From the NCBI GenBank assembly GCA_023423475.1, contig JAFAFN010000036.1, positions 1 through 20,715 of the forward strand: DNA of 20,715 bases. Direction: 5' to 3'. Shown one piece after another: positions 1 through 8,928 of the stretch; position 1 is the first letter of the stretch, and every line of letters begins with the position of its first letter. A model generated the notes under the pieces. The model did no database searches. It worked only from the letters and a program-made list of their open reading frames with translations, and was not told where the DNA came from. Made by a program: the position numbers and the translations under genes. This DNA is from Actinomycetes bacterium. GTDB lineage: Bacteria; Actinomycetota; Acidimicrobiia; Acidimicrobiales; Microtrichaceae.

Positions 1-1
1 G

Positions 2-169
2 TCCACGGCCCGTGGCACCCCGCTGAGCGCCGACGAACGGATCGAGCTGGCGGGCTACCTCCGGGGACGGGGGCGCCTCGACGATCCCGCCGACACCGAT
101 CCCGCAGAGGTCATCGACGCCGCGGTCGAGCTGCTCGCGATGGTCAGGAACCGTGCGGTCGGGCCCTGA
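2..169 (+). CDS. C-terminal tail of an unidentified protein (5' end outside window)
   Basis: An open frame runs from the left edge to a TGA and gives 55 residues ending in AAVELLAMVRNRAVGP. The segment is acidic and alanine/leucine rich, with two likely helices (ADERIELAGYLRGRG and AEVIDAAVELLAMVRNR), so it looks like the soluble helical end of a larger protein. Codon usage has the G/C third-position bias of the real genes around it, which is why this frame was chosen over the two others. It converges on the MFS gene with only 3 bp between the stop codons. No family can be named from this fragment. Confidence 0.6.
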   Translation, partial: STARGTPLSADERIELAGYLRGRGRLDDPADTDPAEVIDAAVELLAMVRNRAVGP

Positions 170-172
170 GTG

Positions 173-1630
173 TCACACCCCGTCGCCATGATGATGTCCG
201 GTCGGGTTCGGCAGCTGACGCCCCATCCTGTCGGACCCGGCCAACTCTCCATCCGCTGCATCGTCGGCCGTGTCACCCGCCCGTTCGGCGGCGAGCGCGT
301 CGGCCTCGGCCGTGGCCAGGCGCCGGTACGAGCGCGACGTCCACGCCACGACGGTGACGACCACGCCGGCCAGGCCCGCCAGCGTGAACAACAGGGCGAT
401 GCCTCGCATCGGACCGGCGCCGAACCACCCGCCGATCGCATCGGCGCCCCAGCCGTCGGTCATGAACGGCATCATGACGGTCTGGGCGAGGGGGCCCATC
501 AGCAGGCCGGTCATCGGTGAGGCGCCGTTCTCGACGAGCTGGGCGAAGCCGAAGACCCGCCCCTGGTGACGGAACGGGATCGCACGCTGTAGCACCGTCT
601 GCTCGGCCGCTTCGATCATCGGGGTGAGCCCGAGCCACACCGCCATGCCCACGACCATGAACAGGATCGACGACCGCAACGGGAACACGGCGCACACGAT
701 CCAGTTGATGAGGTTGCCGAGCAGGATGAGCCGCAGGGGTGACCGGCCCAGGCCGACGCGGGCGACCACGAGGCCGCCGAGGATCATGACGAGGCTGAGC
801 GCCATCCACATGATCCCCCAGGCCTCGACGCTGACGAGCTCGAGTCCGTAGGCGTCCATGAGGGCCATGAACACGCCGCCGAGCAGGTTGTTGAACGCGG
901 CGAGCATGATGAGCAACCAGAGGCCGGGCACCTCGTGGATCGCATCGATCGCGCCGCGTATGTCGACGTGGGAGCCGGCGTGGGTCGACGGGTCGGGGTC
1001 GGGCTCCTCGAATCGGATCGTCGACAGGTGCACCAACGCGCCGGCGGTCAGCGCGACCGAGATCGTCAGCGCCCAGCCCATGCCGAGCATGCCGATCACC
1101 AGGCCGCTGAACACCGAGGTGACGGCGAGCGCCACACCCGAGATGGTGCCCACCAGTCCGTTCGCCCGATCGCGGCGGTCCGCCGGCACGAGGAGCGTGA
1201 CGCAGGTCGACAGCGCGACACCCCGCACGTTGCCGGTGACCGATCCGACGAGCGTGGCGGTCACGATGATCCAGAACCAGGGTTGGGCCAGGTCCAGGAT
1301 CGAGTCGCCGTCGGCGAGGACGTAGGCGGCCGCCGCGATGGCGAACGCCACCACGGTGGTGGACGTCGCGAGCATCATCGACGCGTGCTTGCGGTGGCGG
1401 TCGACGTAGGTGCCGAACGCCGGACCGATGACCGCGCCGACGATGCCGAACGCCGCGCCGATCACGCCGGTGGCGATCACCGATCGGGTCTCCAGGTACA
1501 CCCAGAACGTCAGCGCGAACCACAGGAAGGTGCTGGTCACCCCGTTGACGAGCGTGTTCACCAGCAGCTGGTGGAACGCGTGCTCGTCGTGGGTCGTCGG
1601 CGCCTGGTCGGACGGCTCGGTGGTGGACAT
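173..1630 (-). CDS. MFS transporter (drug/metabolite exporter type, MFS_3-like)
   Basis: A 485-residue major facilitator with about 12 hydrophobic segments, expected in the cytoplasmic membrane. The loop after helix 2 carries the MFS motif A (GTYVDRHRKH, near residue 73). Two stretches are typical of the MFS_3 / DHA3-like proton-driven exporters: DRANGLVGTISGVA in the middle and QRAIPFRHQGRVFGFAQLVENGASP in the second half. The substrate cannot be told. The C-terminal ~45 residues are a polar, Ala/Asp-rich cytoplasmic tail. The frame is open far upstream, but the ATG at 1630 is chosen because the membrane domain starts about 20 residues later, a GGAG lies about 10 nt upstream, and the longer version is hydrophilic, low-quality sequence antisense to the giant gene. 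It is divergent from that gene across a 177-bp spacer. Confidence 0.88.
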   Translation of the reverse strand: MSTTEPSDQAPTTHDEHAFHQLLVNTLVNGVTSTFLWFALTFWVYLETRSVIATGVIGAAFGIVGAVIGPAFGTYVDRHRKHASMMLATSTTVVAFAIAAAAYVLADGDSILDLAQPWFWIIVTATLVGSVTGNVRGVALSTCVTLLVPADRRDRANGLVGTISGVALAVTSVFSGLVIGMLGMGWALTISVALTAGALVHLSTIRFEEPDPDPSTHAGSHVDIRGAIDAIHEVPGLWLLIMLAAFNNLLGGVFMALMDAYGLELVSVEAWGIMWMALSLVMILGGLVVARVGLGRSPLRLILLGNLINWIVCAVFPLRSSILFMVVGMAVWLGLTPMIEAAEQTVLQRAIPFRHQGRVFGFAQLVENGASPMTGLLMGPLAQTVMMPFMTDGWGADAIGGWFGAGPMRGIALLFTLAGLAGVVVTVVAWTSRSYRRLATAEADALAAERAGDTADDAADGELAGSDRMGRQLPNPTGHHHGDGV

Positions 1631-1735
1631 GGGGGTGCGCTCCGGAGCGGGATGGGGACCAGTCGCAACGTACGGGTTCAGGTCCACTTGAGGACAAGGA
1701 GTTCTTCGCTGTCCGACGCACCTTGCTGGAAGAAG

Positions 1736-1769
1736 TATCCAATGGATATCGCATAAGTATCCACTGGTT
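1736..1769. promoter_or_regulatory. Tandem palindromic operator candidate between MFS and giant surface protein genes
   Basis: TATCCAATGGATA (1736-1748) is a perfect 13-bp palindrome around a central base. The half-matching TATCCACTGGTT follows at 1758-1769, exactly 22 bp later, about two turns of the helix, so two dimers could bind on the same face. The segment is AT-rich inside an otherwise very GC-rich spacer, as expected for a promoter. It is 39 bp before the giant gene's start and 106 bp before the MFS start, so it could control either. The regulator is unknown. Confidence 0.45.
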
Positions 1770-1807
1770 CTCTCACAATCGATGCCTTCGCCGCCGACAG
1801 GCCTTCC

Positions 1808-4800
1808 ATGTTGCACAGCGCATGGGACACCTCCCGTCGACACACCACCCGGATCACCCCGGTGAGGGGAGCGCTGCTCGCGCTCGTCGTCCTCGCCGCC
1901 ACGGTGGTCCCCTTCGCCGAGCCTGCGGTCGCGGCCACGCTCACGCGGACCTTCGGCTACACCGCCGGGACCCAGACCTTCGAGGTGCCGCCCGGCGTGC
2001 ACTCGCTGACCGTCACGCTCTCCGGTGCCCAGGGCGGGCGCGGCGGCCCCGACACCCATGGCCAGCCCACCCCCGGTGGCTACCGAGGAGTCGTCACCGG
2101 TTCCGTCGATGTCACGCCCGGTCAGGTCCTGACGATCGCCGTCGGATCCGGTGGAGCGAACGGCAACAAGGGCACCAACCTGATCGGCGGTGTCGGCGGC
2201 CTCAACCCGCTCAGCGGATACGACGGCGCCCAGGGCGGTCGCTCCGGCACCGTCGGCGGCTCGGGGGCGGGCGGTGGCGGCGGTGCCGCGACCGTCGTGC
2301 GTCTCCACGGCGTCGACGGCGCTGCGGACGTCGACCTGGTCGCTGCTGGCGCGGGCGGAGGTGGCGGCAACGGCCAGTTCCTCCCCGTCATCGGTCGTCA
2401 GGCCGAGAGCCAGCACTCACCCCGGCCCGATGCGACGTCGACCGACGGTCGTCGCGGCAAGGACGCGGCAGCGGTGTGCAGCCCCGGCTACAACTGCGAC
2501 GGCGGCGGTTCCGGCGCCGGCGGCGCCGGCGTGCAGGGTGGCGACCACGGCGACGTGCAGTACGGCGGCGCGACGGCGACCGAGTACTTCGGCTTCGGCG
2601 GCTACCCCGGCTCGAACGGCATCGCCGGTATGGCCACCCTCTCGGAGACCTACGAGTTCTTCGCCGACAACGGCGGCGCCGGCAGCGTGGTCATCTCCTA
2701 CGACTCCGGCACGCCCGGCGCGCCGACCCGCCTCTCGGGCACGCCCCGGCCCGGTGGGGTCGATCTCGTCTGGTCCGAGCCGTCCTCGAGCGGTTCCTCG
2801 GCGATCGACGACTACCTCGTGTGGTACTCGACCTCGCCGAGCGGCCCCTTCACGGCGGTCGCCGACGGCACCTCGACCGCGACCTCGGCCACGGTGAACG
2901 GACTCACCAACGGCACGACCTACTACTTCCGCGTCGCTGCGGTGAACAGCTACGGCACCGGCTCCAACTCGGCGCCGATGAGCGTCGGCGTGATGCCCAG
3001 CGACGTGCCGTCCGCGCCCCGGCTCGACCGGCTCGTCGCGTCGGACTCGTCGTTGCTCGCCGAGATCACACCCGGCGCGACCCACAGCCCCGTGATCGGC
3101 TACGAGTACCGCCTCGACGGCGGGACCTGGGTCGGCGCCCAGGCGGTGTCGAACCGCATCGAGATCGGCGGCCTCACGAACGGAACGACCTATGAGGTCG
3201 AGGTGCGAGCCCGCAACGCCGTCGGCGCGAGCTCCGAGTCGGGTCAGCTCTCCGGCACCCCCCGAGCGGTGCCGAGCACCCCGTCCGGCCTCGTGGTCAC
3301 CCCCGGCGACGCGAGTGTGCAGCTCCGCTGGGACGCGCCTGCGGCCACCAACGGCTCGCCGATCCAGGACTACGTGATCGAGCGCGCGACGTCCTCGAGC
3401 GGTCCGTACTCGGTCGTGCCCGATGGCGTATCGGTCGCCACCACCGCGACCGTCACCGGACTGACGAACGGCACCACCTACCACTTCCGTGTCGCCGCGG
3501 TGAACGCGGCGGGCGCCGGTGCTGCCACGACGCCCGGCGCAGCCGTGCCGTTCACCCTGCCGAGCGCTCCGTCGATCTCCTCCGTCGACCCCGTCGACGG
3601 TGGCCTGCGCGTCACGCTGACGCAGCCATCGAACGGCGGCAGCGCGGTGCTCCGCTACGAGTACCGCCTCGGCTCGACCGGCCAGTGGATCTCGACCGGC
3701 ACCACCGCCACGACCTTCGCCGTCAGCGGCCTGACCAACGGTGTCGCCCAGGCGATCCAGGTCCGCGCGGTGAACGCCGCGGGCGCCGGTGACGCTTCGA
3801 CCGAGCGCACCGCCACCCCCAGGTCGACACCCGGCGCGCCGGCGATCTCGACCGTCGCGCTCGACACGGGCGCCATCGACGTCGAGTTCAGCCTCGGCGC
3901 CGACGGCGGCAGCCCGATCACGAACTACGAGTACTCCCTCGACGGCGGCTCCACGTGGACGAGCCGTGTGCCCGCCTCGTCGGTCTCGCCGCTGAACATC
4001 TCCGGGCTCATCGGTGGTCGCACCTACGAAGTGGCACTGCGAGCCGTCAACGCCGCGGGCCCCGGCGCCGCGTCGAACGTCTCGACCGTGGTCGCCAAGG
4101 GCACGCCGGACGCGCCCCGTTCGGTCACGGTGACGGCCGGCGACCGATCGCTGAGCGCGAGCTTCGACGCACCTGCCAACGGCGGCAGCCCGATCACGAA
4201 CTACGAGTACTCCCTCGACGGCGGCGACACCTGGCAGGCGAGGGTCCCCGCATCGACCAGCTCGCCGATCAGCATCACCGGACTCACCAACGGCACGAGC
4301 CAGCAGGTGCGGATCCGCGCCGTGAACGGCGTCGGATCCGGCGAGCCGTCGGCGACGGTGAGCGCCACCCCGCGCACCACCCCCGGTGCGCCGACGATCG
4401 ACGCCGACACCGTGGTCGGTGTCGACGGACAGCTCGACGTCGTCTTCAGCGCACCGAGCAGCAACGGCGGCAGCGCGATCACGACCTACGAGTACTCGAC
4501 CGACGCCGGTCGGACCTGGCGTCGACGTGACGTCGGCACCACCGGCTCGCCGCTGGTCATCTCCACGCTCTCGAGCGACGGGACCACCGCGCTCTCCGGT
4601 GGCGAGGTGTACCCCGTCGAGCTGCGAGCGGTGAACGCCGCTGGCGCCGGCGCGGCCTCTGCCGTGGCCGACGGCATCACCACCACCGTGCCCGACGCAC
4701 CGTCGATCCTCGATGCCACCGCACTCGACGGTGCGGCATCGATCGAGATGGACCTGCCGGCCAACGGCGGCTCCGCGATCGTCCGCTACGAGTACCGCCT

Positions 4801-7800
4801 CGACGGTGGCCCGTGGACCGACACCGGCTCGCTCTCGGACCGGTTCCTCATCTCCGGTCTCCAGAACTCGTCGACCTACCGCATCGAGGTCAGAGCGGTG
4901 AACGGTCGAGGCGCCAGCGCGTCGAGCTCGCCGGTCGAGGTCGCGATCCGCACCGCACCCGCGGCCGCAGAGGTCGGCTCGGTGACGCCGGGCGATCGCT
5001 CGCTCACCGTCGAGTTCACACCCGGTGACGACGGCGGCAGCCCGATCACCTCGTACGAGTACTCCACGGACGGGGGCGCCACCTGGCGGACCCGTACGAC
5101 GGGGACGACCGCGTCGCCCATGGTGATCACCTCGACCTCGGCGGGTGAGCCGCTCGACAACGGCGAGCTCGTCATCGTCCAGATCCGGGCCCGCAACGCC
5201 TCGGGTGCCGGTGACGCCAGCCGTTCCTCCCTCGTCGCTCCGTTGGGCGCACCCGATGCGCCGGGCGAGGTCGTCGCACTCGCCGGCGACGGTCGACTGA
5301 CGGTGTCATACGTGTCGGGCTCCGACGGCGGCTCCGCGATCACCGCCACCGAGTACCGCCTCGACGGCGGCCCGTGGACCTCCACCGGCTCGCTCTCGAG
5401 CCCGTTCTCGATCACCGGGCTCACCAACGGCGTCGAGTACGTCGTCGAGGTCCGGCTCGTCAGCGAGGTCGGCCCGAGCGATCCGTCGGCTCCGATTGCC
5501 GCGACCCCGAGCACGGTCCCCACGGCACCCACCTCGGTCGAGGTCACCGGCGCCGACGGCGTGGCACGCGCGACGTGGTCGGCACCGTCCTCCAACGGCG
5601 GCGCCGTGGTCGCCTCGTACACCGCGACGCTCTTCGACCAGCCGGTCGGCGGCATCGCGATCGCGTCGTGCACGGTGTCGACGACGTCGTGCGAGCTCGA
5701 CGAGCTCGACAACGGTCGGACGCTCTACCTCTCGGTGGTGGCATCCAACGTCGCCGGCTCTGGTGCCCCGAGCGCTCCACGCGTCTCGGTGACGCCCGTC
5801 GCTGCGCCGACGGTCGCGATCTCGTCGGTCTCGGTCGGTGCGAACCTCGCCCAGGTCGATCTCGACGTCGACGACGGCGGCGCTCCGATCTCGACCTTCG
5901 AGTACTCCCTCGACGGCGGCGCCTGGACGTCCGCCGCGACCTCGAGCGAGCCCGTGACCATCACCGGGTTGACCACCGGCCGGACCTACGCGGTGCGCTT
6001 CCGGGCGGTCAACGCGGTCGGAACCGGTGACGCCTCGGCGTCCGTCGACGTGACGCCGCGCACCACTCCCGGTGCGCCGCAGTCGCCCGTCGCGCAGTCG
6101 GGTGACCGCAGCGTCGCCCTCAGCTGGACCGCTCCCGCCGACGACGGCGGCGATGCCGTGGTCGACCACGTCGTGCAGTACGCCACGTCGGTCGGTGGAC
6201 CGTTCGTGCCCTTCGACGACGGGATCTCGGCCGCGGGTAGTGCGACCGTGACCGGGCTGACCAACGGCACCGAGTACTTCTTCCGTGTCGTCGCAGTGAA
6301 CGGCGCAGGCTCCGGTCTGCCGTCCCCCGTGGTGGCGGCGACGCCGCTCGCCGCGCCGAGCGCTCCGGCGATCACCACCCTCAATCCTGGCAACCGCTAC
6401 CTCCAGCTCACCTTCACCCAGAGCACCTCGAACGGCGGCTCGGCGATCACCCGCTACGAGTACTCCCTCGACGGTGGCACCTGGCGGCCGCTGCCCACGA
6501 TGGCGACCACGCAGAACATCACCGGTCTGGACAACGGCCACCGCTATTCGGTGATGCTGCGCGGGGTCAACGCCGTCGGCGGCGGAGCACCGTCGACCGC
6601 GGTGTTGGCCACCCCGTACGGACTGCCCGGTGCGGTGCAGGGCTTCCTGCCCTCGCCCGGCACCGGCAACGTGACCCTGACGTGGGACGAAGCGGACGCC
6701 AACGGCTCGCCGATCACCGCGTACAACGTCGTCCGCTGGTCGGCCCGCACCGAGGGATCGATCCTCGCGTCGTACCAGACGACCGGCACCAGCTACACGG
6801 TGCCCTCGTTGAGCAACGGCACGCACTACTTCACGATCGAAGCCACCAACGCGGCCGGCACCGGTCCGCGCAGCACACCTCGCACCACGACGATGGTCGG
6901 TTCCCCGGCGCCCGCTGCGCCGACGCTGGACGTCGTCCGGGTCCGCCCCGACGGGTCAGGCCGGTCGCTCGACCTCGTCTGGACGCCGGGTGCGCCGGGT
7001 GGCTCCGCCATCACCGGGTCGGTCGTCCGACGGATCCCTGCGACGGGATCGCCGGTGACCCTCGCGATGATCGACGGCACGTCGACCTCGACCACGCTCG
7101 CCCTGCCGACGCTCGTCGCCGGTGACCGCATCGCGGTCGCCAGTATCAGCGCCGTCGGCGTGGGTGCCTTCACGACGGTGTCGCCGGCAGTCGTCTCGGC
7201 CGCCCAGGTCGGCGACGTCACCACCGACTCCGCCACCGTCACGGCGACGGTCGCTGCGGGTGTCGACCCGGCTCAGGTCGTCGTCGAGTTCGCCGAGGAC
7301 GGTGCGTTCGGCACCTCCTCGTCGTTCCAGGTCGCCGCCGAGCCGTCGATCGTCGCAGCCGCGGATGGCTCCACGTCGATCACCGCGTCGAGCTCGGCGC
7401 TCTCACCGAACACCGAGTACCAGGCGCGTGTCGTCGCCTCGGCGGGGTCGGCACAGACCCAGGGGAGCCCGGTCGAGTTCACCACCGACGTCGGAATCTC
7501 GACCTCGGGACTGGAGCACGTCTACGACGGCGCCGCCCCCGAGCTGTCGACGACCACGTCGCCGAGCGGCATCGATGTCGTCCGCACGTTCGAAGGTGTC
7601 GACGGCACCGTCTACCCGATCAGCGACCAGGTCCCCGTCCGTGCCGGCACCTACCAGGTGGTCACCTCGGTGGCGCCCGGTCAGGGCAACGGCGTCGAGA
7701 CGACGCAGCTCGTCATCTCGCGTCGGGCGCTCACGCTCGACGTGTCCGCCGAGGGCAAGGTCTACGACGGGACCACCGACGTCGAGCTCGATCTCGAGCT

Positions 7801-8926
7801 CTCCGGAGCGGTCGACGGCGACGACGTCGCCATCGATGGCGATCGGGTGCGCGCCGCCTTCGCCCAGGCCGACGTCGGTCAGGACATCGTCGTGGACATC
7901 GAGACGGACGGCGACGTCCTCACCGGTGCCGACGCAGCGAACTACACCGTCGAGGCGCCCGAGTCGACCACGGCGTCGATCGTGGCCTTCACCCAGTCGC
8001 TGTCCTTCGACGGTGATGTGCCCGAGGACCTCGAGATCGGCGAGACCTGGCGACCCGAGGTGAGCTCCGATGCGGGCCTCGTCGTGTCGGTGATGATCGC
8101 GGTCGGCGACGGCGCCACGTGCGAGCTCGTCGACGGCGAGCTGCGGGCCCTCGCCGAAGGGATCTGTGCGGTGATGGCCACGCAGGCCGGCAACTCCAAC
8201 GTCACCGCGGCACTCCCGGTCGTCCGGCTCGTGACCATCCGGGCCGTGACGGTCCCCCCGACGACCGTGCCACCGACCACGGTCCCCCCGACCACGACGG
8301 AGCCTCCGACGACGACCGCTCCGACGACGACCGCTCCGACGACGACGGTCCCGACCCCGACGACGGCGCCGTCCACGACGCTGCCGCCGCGGACCCCCAC
8401 GCCGCCGCGGAACCCGACCACCTCGGTCCCGACCACGACGGCGCCCGCGCCCACTCCGACGATGCCGCTGCCCGGTCTTCCCGGTGGTTCGGCGGACCCG
8501 TCGGAAGGAGAGGGTGGGCTGTCCGGCCGTGCCGGGGGCTCGGGACGTCTCGACGACGAGGCCGAGGCCGCTCGTCGGGCTGCTCGTGCCCGAGCGTCGG
8601 ACCGGACCGTGGGCACCGCTGGTGACCGCGGGTCCAGCCGGACCGACGGACTCGCTCCGGGATCGCTCGGCTCGGCCGACGGCTCCGACCCGACGTCGGC
8701 GACGTCGTCCGGTGGCGCCGGCGGTGCGGGTGCCGGCGATCGTGACGCCGACGCTGCAGGTGAGGACGAGGTGGTCGGTCTCGGCGAGGAGATCGCCGGA
8801 CCGCTCGACGGTGATCCGGCGGGATCATCCACCGTGCGCGTCGCCTGGTGGTGGGTGCCCACGGCTGTCGCCCTCGCCGCCTGCCTCTGGTTCGTCCTCC
8901 GCTCCGTGCGACGGACCCAGGAGTGA
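1808..8926 (+). CDS. Giant secreted surface protein: glycine-rich (ALK/LTK GRD-like) domain, ~17 FN3 domains, MBG/YDG domains, Thr/Pro stalk, C-terminal membrane anchor
   Basis: A 2372-residue protein, probably exported by Sec and held at the cell surface. Residues 1-42 are a signal peptide (Arg-rich start, hydrophobic core ALLALVVLAATVV, cleavage near PAVA-A). Residues ~43-300 are a glycine-rich domain with runs such as GGGGGAATVVRL and LVAAGAGGGGG and one Cys pair (VCSPGYNC), resembling the PF12810 domain of ALK/LTK receptors and many bacterial surface proteins. Residues ~301-1896 hold about 17 FN3 domains of 85-100 residues, each with the GLTNGTxYxxxVRAVNAxG signature and a (T/V)PxAP linker; the last is divergent. 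Two MBG/YDG-type domains follow (GLEHVYDGAAPEL, EGKVYDGTTDVELDLELSG; ~1895-2060), then an Ig-like segment (~2061-2148), a Thr/Pro stalk (~2149-2224), a low-complexity charged region, and a membrane helix (VPTAVALAACLWFVL) with an RRTQE tail. No LPXTG precedes the helix. Likely roles are adhesion or matrix building, which is inference. ATG 1808 has no clear ribosome site; GTG 1862, just before the hydrophobic core, is the alternative start. Confidence 0.9.
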   Translation: MLHSAWDTSRRHTTRITPVRGALLALVVLAATVVPFAEPAVAATLTRTFGYTAGTQTFEVPPGVHSLTVTLSGAQGGRGGPDTHGQPTPGGYRGVVTGSVDVTPGQVLTIAVGSGGANGNKGTNLIGGVGGLNPLSGYDGAQGGRSGTVGGSGAGGGGGAATVVRLHGVDGAADVDLVAAGAGGGGGNGQFLPVIGRQAESQHSPRPDATSTDGRRGKDAAAVCSPGYNCDGGGSGAGGAGVQGGDHGDVQYGGATATEYFGFGGYPGSNGIAGMATLSETYEFFADNGGAGSVVISYDSGTPGAPTRLSGTPRPGGVDLVWSEPSSSGSSAIDDYLVWYSTSPSGPFTAVADGTSTATSATVNGLTNGTTYYFRVAAVNSYGTGSNSAPMSVGVMPSDVPSAPRLDRLVASDSSLLAEITPGATHSPVIGYEYRLDGGTWVGAQAVSNRIEIGGLTNGTTYEVEVRARNAVGASSESGQLSGTPRAVPSTPSGLVVTPGDASVQLRWDAPAATNGSPIQDYVIERATSSSGPYSVVPDGVSVATTATVTGLTNGTTYHFRVAAVNAAGAGAATTPGAAVPFTLPSAPSISSVDPVDGGLRVTLTQPSNGGSAVLRYEYRLGSTGQWISTGTTATTFAVSGLTNGVAQAIQVRAVNAAGAGDASTERTATPRSTPGAPAISTVALDTGAIDVEFSLGADGGSPITNYEYSLDGGSTWTSRVPASSVSPLNISGLIGGRTYEVALRAVNAAGPGAASNVSTVVAKGTPDAPRSVTVTAGDRSLSASFDAPANGGSPITNYEYSLDGGDTWQARVPASTSSPISITGLTNGTSQQVRIRAVNGVGSGEPSATVSATPRTTPGAPTIDADTVVGVDGQLDVVFSAPSSNGGSAITTYEYSTDAGRTWRRRDVGTTGSPLVISTLSSDGTTALSGGEVYPVELRAVNAAGAGAASAVADGITTTVPDAPSILDATALDGAASIEMDLPANGGSAIVRYEYRLDGGPWTDTGSLSDRFLISGLQNSSTYRIEVRAVNGRGASASSSPVEVAIRTAPAAAEVGSVTPGDRSLTVEFTPGDDGGSPITSYEYSTDGGATWRTRTTGTTASPMVITSTSAGEPLDNGELVIVQIRARNASGAGDASRSSLVAPLGAPDAPGEVVALAGDGRLTVSYVSGSDGGSAITATEYRLDGGPWTSTGSLSSPFSITGLTNGVEYVVEVRLVSEVGPSDPSAPIAATPSTVPTAPTSVEVTGADGVARATWSAPSSNGGAVVASYTATLFDQPVGGIAIASCTVSTTSCELDELDNGRTLYLSVVASNVAGSGAPSAPRVSVTPVAAPTVAISSVSVGANLAQVDLDVDDGGAPISTFEYSLDGGAWTSAATSSEPVTITGLTTGRTYAVRFRAVNAVGTGDASASVDVTPRTTPGAPQSPVAQSGDRSVALSWTAPADDGGDAVVDHVVQYATSVGGPFVPFDDGISAAGSATVTGLTNGTEYFFRVVAVNGAGSGLPSPVVAATPLAAPSAPAITTLNPGNRYLQLTFTQSTSNGGSAITRYEYSLDGGTWRPLPTMATTQNITGLDNGHRYSVMLRGVNAVGGGAPSTAVLATPYGLPGAVQGFLPSPGTGNVTLTWDEADANGSPITAYNVVRWSARTEGSILASYQTTGTSYTVPSLSNGTHYFTIEATNAAGTGPRSTPRTTTMVGSPAPAAPTLDVVRVRPDGSGRSLDLVWTPGAPGGSAITGSVVRRIPATGSPVTLAMIDGTSTSTTLALPTLVAGDRIAVASISAVGVGAFTTVSPAVVSAAQVGDVTTDSATVTATVAAGVDPAQVVVEFAEDGAFGTSSSFQVAAEPSIVAAADGSTSITASSSALSPNTEYQARVVASAGSAQTQGSPVEFTTDVGISTSGLEHVYDGAAPELSTTTSPSGIDVVRTFEGVDGTVYPISDQVPVRAGTYQVVTSVAPGQGNGVETTQLVISRRALTLDVSAEGKVYDGTTDVELDLELSGAVDGDDVAIDGDRVRAAFAQADVGQDIVVDIETDGDVLTGADAANYTVEAPESTTASIVAFTQSLSFDGDVPEDLEIGETWRPEVSSDAGLVVSVMIAVGDGATCELVDGELRALAEGICAVMATQAGNSNVTAALPVVRLVTIRAVTVPPTTVPPTTVPPTTTEPPTTTAPTTTAPTTTVPTPTTAPSTTLPPRTPTPPRNPTTSVPTTTAPAPTPTMPLPGLPGGSADPSEGEGGLSGRAGGSGRLDDEAEAARRAARARASDRTVGTAGDRGSSRTDGLAPGSLGSADGSDPTSATSSGGAGGAGAGDRDADAAGEDEVVGLGEEIAGPLDGDPAGSSTVRVAWWWVPTAVALAACLWFVLRSVRRTQE
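3903..3949 (+). repeat. 47-bp exact repeat, copy 1 (FN3 domain 5)
   Basis: This stretch encodes the GGSPITNYEYSLDGG core and is identical, base for base, to 4179-4225 in the next domain. The copies are 276 bp (92 codons) apart. Neighbouring domains spell the same motif with different codons, so the identity points to a recent duplication or gene conversion. Confidence 0.85.
4179..4225 (+). repeat. 47-bp exact repeat, copy 2 (FN3 domain 6)
   Basis: Identical to 3903-3949, one 276-bp domain step downstream. The match ends at 4226, where the two domains go on as SLDGGSTW and SLDGGDTW. Confidence 0.85.
8304..8346 (+). repeat. 15-bp tandem repeat (about 2.9 copies) encoding PTTTA in the Thr/Pro stalk
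   Basis: The unit CTCCGACGACGACCG repeats in frame and gives PTTTA PTTTA PTTTV. It sits in a 230-bp low-complexity segment (about 8250-8480) of Thr/Pro codons, probably an extended, O-glycosylated spacer that lifts the FN3 array off the membrane. Tandem units of this sort can change in number without shifting the frame. Confidence 0.75.
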
Positions 8927-8928
8927 GC

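Larger units (their letters stand above)
2709..7494 (+). repeat. Array of about 17 FN3-encoding repeats
   Basis: The repeat unit is about 280 bp. Domain starts can be read from the linkers TPGAP, VPSAP, VPSTP, LPSAP, TPDAP, APDAP and similar. Two subfamilies are visible: one has GGSxIxxYEY(S/R)LDGG in the middle (for example domains 2, 5, 6, 8, 10, 12 and 14), the other has TSxxGPF/Y followed by a DG turn (domains 1, 3 and 13). Domain 11 is a third type with a Cys pair (SCTVSTTSC). Confidence 0.85.

Noticed and set aside
1631..2416. N-terminal extension of the MFS frame to 747 residues
   Set aside because: The extra 262 residues are antisense to the signal peptide and glycine-rich part of the giant gene, are hydrophilic and lack any family pattern. 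The GGAG-preceded ATG at 1630 starts a normal MFS.
5306..6826. 506-residue open frame on the minus strand inside the FN3 array
   Set aside because: It is Arg/Gly/Asp-rich antisense to clear FN3 domains. Such long antisense frames are expected from G/C third-position bias.
2709..7494. CRISPR-like or satellite periodicity of about 280 bp
   Set aside because: The period is that of protein domains in one continuous frame, with diverged units.
8460..8500. Sortase signal near LPGLPGG in the giant protein
   Set aside because: It is not LPXTG, and it lies about 120 residues before the membrane helix, too far for a cell-wall sorting signal.
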